Origin: DASZOC01 sp035550975
GTDB taxonomy: Bacteria > Actinomycetota > CADDZG01 > WHSQ01
DNA length: 14,245 bases
Direction of reading: 5' to 3'
Assembly (NCBI GenBank): GCA_035550975.1
Contig: DASZOC010000061.1
Span: 1-14,245, forward strand
The first letter of the stretch is position 1. Every line of letters begins with the position of its first letter. Below, piece by piece: positions 6,024-12,507 of the stretch. The position numbers and the translations under genes were made by a program. The notes below the pieces were generated by a model, which made no database searches, was not told the origin of the DNA, and saw nothing but the letters and a program-made list of their open reading frames with translations.

Positions 6024-8549
6024 GTGCCGAAGAAACCGTTTCAAGACAAGTTTCCCGACGAGGGGGACGGTGACGGCCGTATAGGCATCGAAGACGTCAC
6101 GATCGAGGAAGAGGTCCAGTACTCGTTCCTCGAGTACGCGATGTCGGTCATCGTCAGCCGCGCGTTGCCGGACGTACGCGACGGGCTGAAGCCGGTCCAC
6201 CGTCGCATCCTCTTCTCCGGCCTCGAGGCGGGTCTTCGTCCCGACCGGCAGCACCGCAAGTGCGCGGCCCTGGTCGGCGACGTGATGAAGAAGTACCACC
6301 CGCACGGTGACTCGGCGATCTACGACGCGCTCGCCCGCCTCGCGCAGGATTTCTCGACGCGCTACCTGCTGATCGACGGCCAGGGCAACTTCGGCTCGAT
6401 AGACGGCGACGCCCCAGCCGCCATGAGGTACACAGAGTGTCGACTGACACCTTTGTCGATGGAGCTTCTGCGCGATATCGACGAGGAGACGGTCGACTTC
6501 GCTCCTAACTACGACGGGTACGAGCAGGAACCGACGGTGCTGCCGGCGCGGCTCCCGAACCTCCTCGTCAACGGATCCAGTGGCATCGCCGTCGGGATGG
6601 CGACCAACATCCCGCCGCACAACCTGCGCGAGGTGTGCTCCGCGGTGATCGACTACCTCGAGCACCCCGAGGTGGCCGGCGACAAGGAGAAGGTCCTCAA
6701 GCTCGCGATGAAACACATCAAGGCCCCCGACTTCCCGACCGGCGCCCTCATCGTCGGACAGCAGGGGATCCACGATGCGTACAAGACGGGCCGAGGCTCG
6801 GTCAAGATGCGCGCGGTCTGCGAGATCGAGGAAGGGCCGCGCGGCAACCCGCGCATCGTCGTGACGGAGCTTCCTTATCAGGTCAACAAGTCCCGGCTCA
6901 CGATCAAGATCGCGGAGCTAGTGAACGCGAAGGACAAGAAGCTCGAAGGCATCGCCGACCTGAGGGACGAGTCATCTCGCGACGGGATCCGCCTCGTCGT
7001 CGAGCTCAAGAAGAACGCGGTCCCCCAGGTCGTGCTGAACCAGCTCTACAAGCGCACTCAGCTGCAGGACAACTTCGGCGTCAACATGCTGGCGCTGGAC
7101 GACGGCGTGCCCCGGACGATGAACCTCGGCGAGGTCATCGAGGCGTACGCGAGTCACCAGGTCCAGGTCATCGTGCGGCGCACCGGCTACCGGTTGCGGA
7201 AGGCCGAGGAGCGCTCCCACATCCTGGAGGGCCTCATCATCGCCCTCGATCACATCGATGAGATCGTGGCTCTGATCCGGGCCGCGGCCGATGCAGACGA
7301 GGCGCGCGGCGAGCTGATCATGCGCTACGGGCTCAGCGAGATCCAGGCGAACCACATCCTCGACATGCCCCTGCGGCGTCTGACGGCGCTCGAGCAGGAC
7401 AAGATCCGAGCCGAGCATGCAGAGCTCCAGAAGACGATCAAGGAGCTGAAGGGGATCCTCAAGGACCCTGCCAAGCAGCGCGGGATCGTCGCCGACGAGC
7501 TGCGTGAGGTCGTCCGGCGCTACGGCGACGACCGCCGGACGCGTGTGGTCCCGGACGAGGGCGAGTTCGACATCGAGGACCTGATCGCGGACGAGGACCT
7601 CGTGGTTTCGATCTCGCGCGACGGTTACATCAAGAGCGTGCCGCTGGACACCTACCGGAGGCAGGGCCGCGGGGGCCGCGGGGTCAAGGGAGCGGCGCTC
7701 AAGGAAGGCGACATCGTCGAGCACCTCATCACGACGACCGCGCACGCCTACCTGCTGTTGTTCTCGACGAAAGGCCGCGTCTACCGCCTCAAGGCTCATG
7801 AGATCCCCAAACGCGATCGCACCGCCCGCGGGACGGCCGTGGTCAACGTGGTTTCGATGCGCCCGGATGACAAGGTGGCCGCGATCATCGACACCCGCGA
7901 CTACGAGTCGTTCCGCTATCTGCTGATCGCGACTAAGAAGGGCATGGTCAAAAAGACGCTGTTCCGCGAGTACGACTCGTCACGGCGCGAAGGCATCATC
8001 GCTCTCAACCTGAAGGACGGCGACGAGGTCGTGCGCGTGAGGCCGACCTCCGGCAAGGACGACGTCCTTCTCATCACGCAGAAGGGCAAGGCGATCCGGT
8101 TCAAGGAAGAGCTCGTGCGCCCGATGGGACGAACGGCGACGGGCGTGATCGGCATCCGGCTCAAGGACGAGGACAACGTCGTGTCGTGCGACGTCGTGGG
8201 CAAGGACGCCGGGGAGTTGCTCATCGTGACGGAGTACGGCCGTGGCAAACGGACGAAGCTCGGCGATTTCCCACGCAAGGGGCGCGGGGGCCAGGGCGTC
8301 ATCGCCGCGAAGCTCACGAAGCCCGGCGGTGACATCGTCGGGGCGAACGTCGTGCAGCCCGACGACGAGGTGTTCCTGATCTCCGACGACGGCGTCGTCA
8401 TCAGGATGCAGGTGAAGACGATCTCACGGCAGGGGCGTCCGGCCACCGGCGTGCGGGTGATGACGGTGACGGACAGCGCACGCGTCTCCGCGGTCGCGCC
8501 CGTGGTGGCCGAGCCCGACGACGACGGCCAAGGCAAGCTTTCCACCTGA
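6024..8549 (+). CDS. gyrA: DNA gyrase subunit A
   Basis: GyrA cuts and rejoins DNA and wraps it to give negative supercoils. The product has 841 residues. The winged-helix active site shows the catalytic Tyr136 in AAMRYTE; the quinolone-contact helix is HGDSAIYD with Ser97 and Asp101 (E. coli Ser83 and Asp87), the pattern of a drug-sensitive enzyme. The breakage-reunion core runs to about residue 500, followed by the six-bladed beta-pinwheel with the GyrA-box QGRGGRG (547-553), which marks gyrase rather than topoisomerase IV; a related KGRGGQG repeat occurs later. Start GTG 6024 has a good ribosome site, GAAGAGG (6012-6018), five bases upstream. Spacing from gyrB is 21 bases. The protein ends in a short acidic tail (EPDDDGQGKLST). 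No parC/parE pair is in the window, so GyrBA may also decatenate, as in many actinobacteria. Confidence 0.98.
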   Translation: MPKKPFQDKFPDEGDGDGRIGIEDVTIEEEVQYSFLEYAMSVIVSRALPDVRDGLKPVHRRILFSGLEAGLRPDRQHRKCAALVGDVMKKYHPHGDSAIYDALARLAQDFSTRYLLIDGQGNFGSIDGDAPAAMRYTECRLTPLSMELLRDIDEETVDFAPNYDGYEQEPTVLPARLPNLLVNGSSGIAVGMATNIPPHNLREVCSAVIDYLEHPEVAGDKEKVLKLAMKHIKAPDFPTGALIVGQQGIHDAYKTGRGSVKMRAVCEIEEGPRGNPRIVVTELPYQVNKSRLTIKIAELVNAKDKKLEGIADLRDESSRDGIRLVVELKKNAVPQVVLNQLYKRTQLQDNFGVNMLALDDGVPRTMNLGEVIEAYASHQVQVIVRRTGYRLRKAEERSHILEGLIIALDHIDEIVALIRAAADADEARGELIMRYGLSEIQANHILDMPLRRLTALEQDKIRAEHAELQKTIKELKGILKDPAKQRGIVADELREVVRRYGDDRRTRVVPDEGEFDIEDLIADEDLVVSISRDGYIKSVPLDTYRRQGRGGRGVKGAALKEGDIVEHLITTTAHAYLLLFSTKGRVYRLKAHEIPKRDRTARGTAVVNVVSMRPDDKVAAIIDTRDYESFRYLLIATKKGMVKKTLFREYDSSRREGIIALNLKDGDEVVRVRPTSGKDDVLLITQKGKAIRFKEELVRPMGRTATGVIGIRLKDEDNVVSCDVVGKDAGELLIVTEYGRGKRTKLGDFPRKGRGGQGVIAAKLTKPGGDIVGANVVQPDDEVFLISDDGVVIRMQVKTISRQGRPATGVRVMTVTDSARVSAVAPVVAEPDDDGQGKLST

Positions 8550-8608
8550 ACCGGTTTCCCCCATACTGACGGCTCATCCAACGACGACGGCGGAGGATCA
8601 CTAGACAG

Positions 8609-9154
8609 ATGGCGCCGATCGAAGACCGCCCCAGCTGGCCGCCCGAGTCGGAGTCCTCGGCTACGGGCGGCCATCTGACATCGGAGTCGTCCGGTTCGTT
8701 CGGCGACGCAGTTAGCCCCGTCGAACGCAGCACGACCCGAACCGATGTGATCCCGCGCGCGACGCCGGTGGATCCCGCACGGACCGGGCGTAGACGCGTG
8801 GCGGTCAGGAGGGTGCGGCGAACCCTGCGGAAGATCGACCCGTTGAGCGTCCTGAAGCTCTCGCTGTTCTTCTACACGATCTTCCTGATCGTCTGGCTGG
8901 TGGCCGTAGCGATGCTGTACTCGATCCTCGAGTCGATGGGCCTCTTCAACACGATCGAAGACCTGGCCGACGCGTTCGCTGTGAACTGGGAGTCGAACAT
9001 CTCGTTGTTCGTCGTCGAGCGGTGGGCCTTCCTGATCGGGTTGACGTTCGTCGTGCTCGGGTCGATCGTCAACGTCTTACTCGCGTTTCTCTACAACGTC
9101 GCGTCCGACCTCGTCGGTGGCGTCGAGGTGACCTTCGCGGAGCGGGACGGCTAA
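8609..9154 (+). CDS. DUF3566 two-helix membrane protein
   Basis: This 181-residue protein has a long, Ser/Pro-rich, probably disordered cytoplasmic N-terminus (about 1-58), a strongly basic stretch (60-75, many Arg), then the conserved part: IDPLSVLKLSLFFYTIFLIVWLVAVAMLYSIL with a first membrane helix at about 84-106, an amphipathic loop (GLFNTIEDLADAF), and a second helix at about 139-163 ending in NVASDLVGGVEV. This matches the DUF3566 family, found next to gyrA across actinobacteria (Rv0007 of M. tuberculosis occupies the same place). Function is not established; the gene position suggests a cell-cycle or envelope link but does not show one. ATG 8609 has GGAGG at 8592-8596, 12 bases upstream, slightly distant. 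It follows gyrA by 59 bases with no evident terminator. Confidence 0.88.
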   Translation: MAPIEDRPSWPPESESSATGGHLTSESSGSFGDAVSPVERSTTRTDVIPRATPVDPARTGRRRVAVRRVRRTLRKIDPLSVLKLSLFFYTIFLIVWLVAVAMLYSILESMGLFNTIEDLADAFAVNWESNISLFVVERWAFLIGLTFVVLGSIVNVLLAFLYNVASDLVGGVEVTFAERDG

Positions 9155-9174
9155 CCTCGGCCCCCGTGGGCCCG

Positions 9175-9978
9175 ATGATCTCCCTGCAGCGCGTTACGAA
9201 GTCGTTCCCGGGAACGGCCCAACCCGCCGTCTCCGAACTCACGATAGATATCCCCGAGGGCGAGATCGTCGTGCTCGTAGGGCCGTCCGGTTGTGGCAAG
9301 ACGACGACGATGAAGATGATCAACCGGTTGGTCGAGCCGACGTCTGGAACGGTCGTCGTGAAAGGGGTCGACGTCGCCGACCAGGATCCCGTGTCGCTGC
9401 GCCGGGGGATCGGCTATGTGATCCAGCACGTCGGTCTGATGCCGCATCGCACCGTCGCGCAGAACGTCGAGACCGTCCCGCGGCTTTGTGGGTGGACCGA
9501 TAGCGCGGTCCGCGACAGGACGAAGGAACTGATCGCGATGCTGGACCTCGATGCCGCGTTGCTCGACCGTTATCCGCAGGAGCTGTCGGGCGGCCAGCGT
9601 CAAAGGGTCGGTGTAGCGAGAGCTCTGGCGGTCGATCCGCCGATCATGTTGATGGACGAGCCGTTCGGAGCGGTCGATCCGATCGTCCGCGAGCGTTTGC
9701 AAGACGAGTTACTGCAGCTCCAGCAGAAGCTGCGCAAGACGATCGTCTTCGTGACACACGATGTCGACGAAGCGATCAAGATGGCCGACCGGATCGCGAT
9801 CCTCAACGTAGGGGGAGTGCTCGAGCAATACGCCGCTCCCGATCAGATCCTGACCGCGCCGGCGAACGATTTCGTCGTCCGGTTCGTCGGACTAGAACGC
9901 GGGTTGAAGAAGCTCGCGCTGCAGCAGGGCGGCGACGCGAAGGGTCTGATCGCTGCATTGAGGGGCCGCGCCTCGTGA
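9175..9978 (+). CDS. Osmoprotectant (betaine/choline-type) ABC transporter, ATP-binding subunit
   Basis: This 267-residue ATPase powers a type I ABC importer of the OpuCA/ProV/YehX group. Motifs are complete: Walker A GPSGCGKTT (36-44), Q-loop in GYVIQHVGLMPH, signature LSGGQRQR (137-144), Walker B IMLMDEP with Asp161-Glu162 (157-163), and H-loop His195 in VTHDVDEA. It stops soon after the nucleotide-binding domain and has no CBS pair, unlike the ionic-strength-sensing OpuA/OpuCA proteins, so osmotic gating, if any, must work otherwise. The start is ATG 9175 or GTG 9166 (three residues longer); neither has a Shine-Dalgarno sequence, and a 5-bp GC hairpin (9159-9172) encloses the GTG. The gap after DUF3566 is only 20 bases, and the next gene overlaps by four. 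The substrate is inferred from family only. Confidence 0.9.
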   Translation: MISLQRVTKSFPGTAQPAVSELTIDIPEGEIVVLVGPSGCGKTTTMKMINRLVEPTSGTVVVKGVDVADQDPVSLRRGIGYVIQHVGLMPHRTVAQNVETVPRLCGWTDSAVRDRTKELIAMLDLDAALLDRYPQELSGGQRQRVGVARALAVDPPIMLMDEPFGAVDPIVRERLQDELLQLQQKLRKTIVFVTHDVDEAIKMADRIAILNVGGVLEQYAAPDQILTAPANDFVVRFVGLERGLKKLALQQGGDAKGLIAALRGRAS

Positions 9979-10634
9979 CGGAGCTCTTCCGCTGGCAGTG
10001 GGTGTTCGACCACCTCGAGGAGATACGGGCACAGGGCCTCGAGCACCTACAGCTAACACTTCTCGCGGTCGTCATCGGGTTGGCGATCTCATTCCCGCTG
10101 GGCGTCTACGCCCATCGTCACCGCGCCTTCTACGCACCCGTCACAGTGGTGACCGGTGTGCTGTACACGATCCCGAGCCTTGCCTTGTTCGCGCTATTGA
10201 CGCCCTTCTTCGGTCTCTCGTTCGTCACCGCCGAGATAGGGCTGGTGAGCTACACGCTGCTGATCCTTATCCGCAACGTCGTCGCGGGCCTCGATGGTGT
10301 ACCCGCCGAGGTCAAGGAGGCCGCGCGTGCGATGGGTCATTCGGACCGGCAGGTGCTGTGGCGCGTCGAGCTGCCGCTGGCGGTCCCGGTGATCGTCGCG
10401 GGGATCCGGATCGCGACCGTCACGACCATCGGGCTCGTCACGGTCACCGCGTTGATCGGCCAGGGAGGCTTCGGCTACTTCATCTTGCTCGGCCTGCGAC
10501 GGTTCTTCTCGACGCCGACGATCCTCGGCGCGGTGCTGTCGGTGCTGCTAGCGGTGATCGTGGACCGTCTGCTCTTGCTCGTACAGAGCTCGCTCGTACC
10601 GTGGGAACGACGACGGGAGCCGAGCGCCGCGTGA
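9975..10634 (+). CDS. Osmoprotectant ABC transporter permease (first)
   Basis: This 219-residue inner-membrane permease of the OpuCB/YehW/YehY type (BPD_transp_1 family) forms half of the transport channel. Several membrane helices are evident, for example LTLLAVVIGLAISFPLGVY (about 27-45) and VTGVLYTIPSLALFALL. The cytoplasmic EAA coupling loop is EAARAMGHSDRQVLWRVELP beginning at residue 115, which docks on the ATPase, and is followed by ATVTTIGLVTVTALIGQGGFG, characteristic of the betaine permeases. Start GTG 9975 overlaps the ATPase stop (GTGA), and its stop in turn overlaps the next permease by four bases, so translation of all three is likely coupled. It shares the family with the second permease but the two are clearly diverged, consistent with a heterodimeric channel. 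Confidence 0.92.
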   Translation: MTELFRWQWVFDHLEEIRAQGLEHLQLTLLAVVIGLAISFPLGVYAHRHRAFYAPVTVVTGVLYTIPSLALFALLTPFFGLSFVTAEIGLVSYTLLILIRNVVAGLDGVPAEVKEAARAMGHSDRQVLWRVELPLAVPVIVAGIRIATVTTIGLVTVTALIGQGGFGYFILLGLRRFFSTPTILGAVLSVLLAVIVDRLLLLVQSSLVPWERRREPSAA

Positions 10635-11386
10635 GCGCTCTCCGTGATGTCTTCGCGTGGTTCTCGGACCCGGCGACGTGGACGGGTTATGCGGGCATCC
10701 CGACCCGGGTCACAGAGCACCTGCTGCTATCGGGCACCGCTCTGGCTCTGGCGCTGCCGGTGGCCGTCGGCGCCGGGTTGTTCATCGGCCACACGCGGCG
10801 CGCCGAGTTCGTCACCGTCTCGCTCGCGAACCTCGGCAGGGCTGTGCCGTCGTTCGCGATCCTCGCGCTGGCGTTCCCGATCTCGCTCCGTCTCGGGCTG
10901 GGCCTCGGGTTCTGGCCCACCGTGGTCGCGCTCTTCTTCCTCGCGATCCCGCCGATCCTTACGAATACCTACGTCGGCGTAAAAGGTGTCGACGCCGACG
11001 CGGTCGAAGCCGCCCGCGGCATGGGGCTGAGCGGGACCCAGGTCCTCCGCTCGCTCGAGATCCCGCTGGCAGCTCCGTTGATCGTCGCCGGCGTGCGGAC
11101 CTCTGCCGTCCAGGTCGTCGCTACCGCGACCCTTGCTGCCGTGATCGCCGGCGGCGGTCTCGGTCGTTTCATCGTCGACGGCTTCGCATTCGGCGTCAGG
11201 GGGATCGAAGGCCGGCAGATGGTGATGGGTGGGGCGATCCTCGTCGCGCTCCTGGCGCTGGCCACCGAGGTCGCGTTCGGTCTCCTCGAGCGCCGCGTCG
11301 GGCCGAGGCAGGTGACCGTGCGCGCAGGCCGCGACGATCCCGTTCGGTTGGGACCTCCGTTGGCGCGGGATGATGCAACCCGATAG
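10631..11386 (+). CDS. Osmoprotectant ABC transporter permease (second)
   Basis: The second channel subunit, 251 residues, belongs to the same BPD_transp_1 family. Hydrophobic helices are seen from about residue 31 (LLLSGTALALALPVAVGAGLF) through the LALAFPISLRLGLGLGFWP and TVVALFFLAIPPILTNTY region, with the EAA loop EAARGMGLSGTQVLRSLEIP from residue 126 and the family segment VVATATLAAVIAGGGLGRF. The C-terminus is longer than that of the first permease and ends in a charged cytoplasmic tail (about 225-251) of no recognised function. GTG 10631 overlaps the preceding stop by four bases; the frame continues upstream but only as an overlap with the first permease. The last codons and TAG stop lie within the first copy of a 17-base direct repeat (11374-11390). 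Confidence 0.92.
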   Translation: MSALRDVFAWFSDPATWTGYAGIPTRVTEHLLLSGTALALALPVAVGAGLFIGHTRRAEFVTVSLANLGRAVPSFAILALAFPISLRLGLGLGFWPTVVALFFLAIPPILTNTYVGVKGVDADAVEAARGMGLSGTQVLRSLEIPLAAPLIVAGVRTSAVQVVATATLAAVIAGGGLGRFIVDGFAFGVRGIEGRQMVMGGAILVALLALATEVAFGLLERRVGPRQVTVRAGRDDPVRLGPPLARDDATR

Positions 11387-11413
11387 CGCTCCCTCGTGCA
11401 ACCGGATAGCGCT
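11374..11413 (+). repeat. 17-base direct repeat, two copies with 23-base period
   Basis: TGCAACCCGATAGCGCT (11374-11390) and TGCAACCGGATAGCGCT (11397-11413) differ at one of 17 positions. The first copy covers the end of the second permease gene including its stop; the second lies in the spacer before the binding-protein gene. The 23-base period is close to two helical turns, which would put both copies on nearly the same DNA face. The six bases between them (CCCTCG) show no repeat. It may be a pair of regulator sites or a small local duplication. Confidence 0.75.
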
Positions 11414-11486
11414 GCGACGCCGGTAGGGTGCGCCGGTCGTGACACGGGGCGCAGATGCCCCTCGAACAGATGGGAGGCGACGACCC
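11387..11486 (+). promoter_or_regulatory. Leader region of the substrate-binding protein gene
   Basis: This 100-base spacer interrupts an otherwise overlapping ABC operon. It holds the second copy of the 17-base repeat (11397-11413), a weak -10-like TAGGGT (11424-11429) without a recognisable -35, a small hairpin GGGGC-N6-GCCCC (11446-11461), and the Shine-Dalgarno GGGAGG (11472-11477). The arrangement would allow the binding protein to be made from its own promoter and in larger amounts than the membrane subunits. The promoter is only suggestive. Confidence 0.3.
11472..11477 (+). promoter_or_regulatory. Ribosome binding site deciding the start of the binding-protein gene
   Basis: GGGAGG lies nine bases before ATG 11487. 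It favours that start over the upstream in-frame GTG at 11439, which would add 16 residues in front of a complete lipoprotein signal peptide. Confidence 0.75.
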
Positions 11487-12413
11487 ATGCGGAGATCCCG
11501 CAGATACGTCCTCGGGGCGGCGCTGCTCGCGACCGGGCTGGTGCTCGGCGCGTGCGGGCCGGGTGAGGACGGAGACACCACCGGTGCCGGCACCGAGCCG
11601 GAGCAGAAGGCGCGTCTGACCGTCGGGTCGGACGGGTTCTACGAGGCGCAGATCGTCGGGGCCATGTACGCGCTGGTCCTGGAGGACGCCGGCTACACCG
11701 TCGACACGCAACTCGACATCGAGAGCCGCGAGGTTCGTCTCCCGGCCATGGAGTCCGGAGAGATCGACATCGCACCCGAGTACATCGCGAGCCTGTTGTC
11801 GGTGCTCGACCCCGACAGCGGTGGAGCGACCACGCCCGAAGAGGGGGCGGAGGCGCTCGAGCCGTTGTTGGAAGAGAAGGGGCTGGAGCTGCTGGAACCA
11901 TCGGAGGCGGTCGACGTGAACGCGTTCGTCGTCACGCAGGATCTCGCCGACGAGCTGGACCTGTCGCAGGTGAGCGATCTCGCGGATGTCGCAGGTGATC
12001 TCACCCTCGGCGCGCCGCCGGAGTGTCCCAAGCGCCCGTACTGCATCCCGGGTCTGAAGGAGACCTACGGCGTGGAATTCGGCGACTTCAAGCCGCTCGC
12101 GTACGGCGCGGCCACGGTGCAGGCCCTCGAAGCGGGCGCCATCGACGTCGCCCTGCTGTTCTCGACCGACCCGCTGATCGAGCAGAAAGACCTCGTGCTG
12201 CTCGAAGACGACAAGGACCTCCAGCAGGCCGACAACATCACGCCGCTGGTGGTGTCCGAGATCCTCAATGACGAGATCGCATCTCTGTTGAACGGGGTGA
12301 GCGCAGCTCTCACCATCGACAACATCACCCCACTGAATGCGCGAGTGCTGATCGACCAGGAGGACCCCGAAGTCGTCGCGCGCGACTTCCTTCAAGAGAA
12401 CGGGCTGCTGTAA
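11487..12413 (+). CDS. Osmoprotectant ABC transporter substrate-binding lipoprotein (OpuAC/ProX type)
   Basis: This 308-residue lipoprotein captures the solute outside the membrane and delivers it to the two permeases. It has a lipoprotein signal: basic n-region MRRSRR, hydrophobic core, lipobox LGAC with the lipidated Cys23, then a Gly/Asp/Thr-rich linker. The mature part begins LTVGSDGFYEAQIVGAMYALVLEDAGY and continues SGEIDIAPEYIASLL, CIPGLKETYGVEF and AYGAATVQALEAGAIDVALLFSTDP, matching the OpuAC/ProX/OsmF group. It is very acidic and contains no Trp; the aromatic cage expected for betaine or choline would have to use Tyr or Phe. Two Cys in ECPKRPYC, seven residues apart, could form a disulfide. 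ATG 11487 is fixed by GGGAGG. It is the last gene before a strong hairpin. The exact ligand cannot be read from sequence. Confidence 0.9.
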   Translation: MRRSRRYVLGAALLATGLVLGACGPGEDGDTTGAGTEPEQKARLTVGSDGFYEAQIVGAMYALVLEDAGYTVDTQLDIESREVRLPAMESGEIDIAPEYIASLLSVLDPDSGGATTPEEGAEALEPLLEEKGLELLEPSEAVDVNAFVVTQDLADELDLSQVSDLADVAGDLTLGAPPECPKRPYCIPGLKETYGVEFGDFKPLAYGAATVQALEAGAIDVALLFSTDPLIEQKDLVLLEDDKDLQQADNITPLVVSEILNDEIASLLNGVSAALTIDNITPLNARVLIDQEDPEVVARDFLQENGLL

Positions 12414-12435
12414 CCAACAGCGGACGCTCATGAGT

Positions 12436-12459
12436 CGAGGGGGCCGCGAGGCCCCCTCG
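12436..12459 (+). terminator. GC-rich hairpin terminator after the ABC transporter operon
   Basis: CGAGGGGGCC (12436-12445) pairs perfectly with GGCCCCCTCG (12450-12459) around a GCGA tetraloop of the stable GNRA class, giving a 10-bp stem 23 bases after the binding-protein stop. No T-run follows, so it is the U-less hairpin type often seen in actinobacteria rather than a classical intrinsic terminator. It could also act as an mRNA-end stabiliser. Confidence 0.75.
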
Positions 12460-12507
12460 GCGCGTGCGGACCTGTACGCGCCGGGCGTTCGCGAGATACA
12501 AGGAAGC

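Noticed and set aside
8550..8608. Possible terminator after gyrA, around the palindrome AACCGGTT
   Set aside because: The stem is only four base pairs with no loop and no T-run; not enough for a terminator.
11439..11486. Upstream GTG start for the binding protein
   Set aside because: It would put 16 charged residues before a complete lipoprotein signal peptide, and GGGAGG fits ATG 11487.
12430..12507. N-terminal extension of the MFS gene from ATG 12430
   Set aside because: It would start translation inside the stable hairpin at 12436-12459 and adds a non-conserved, hydrophilic 26-residue lead before a typical first helix.
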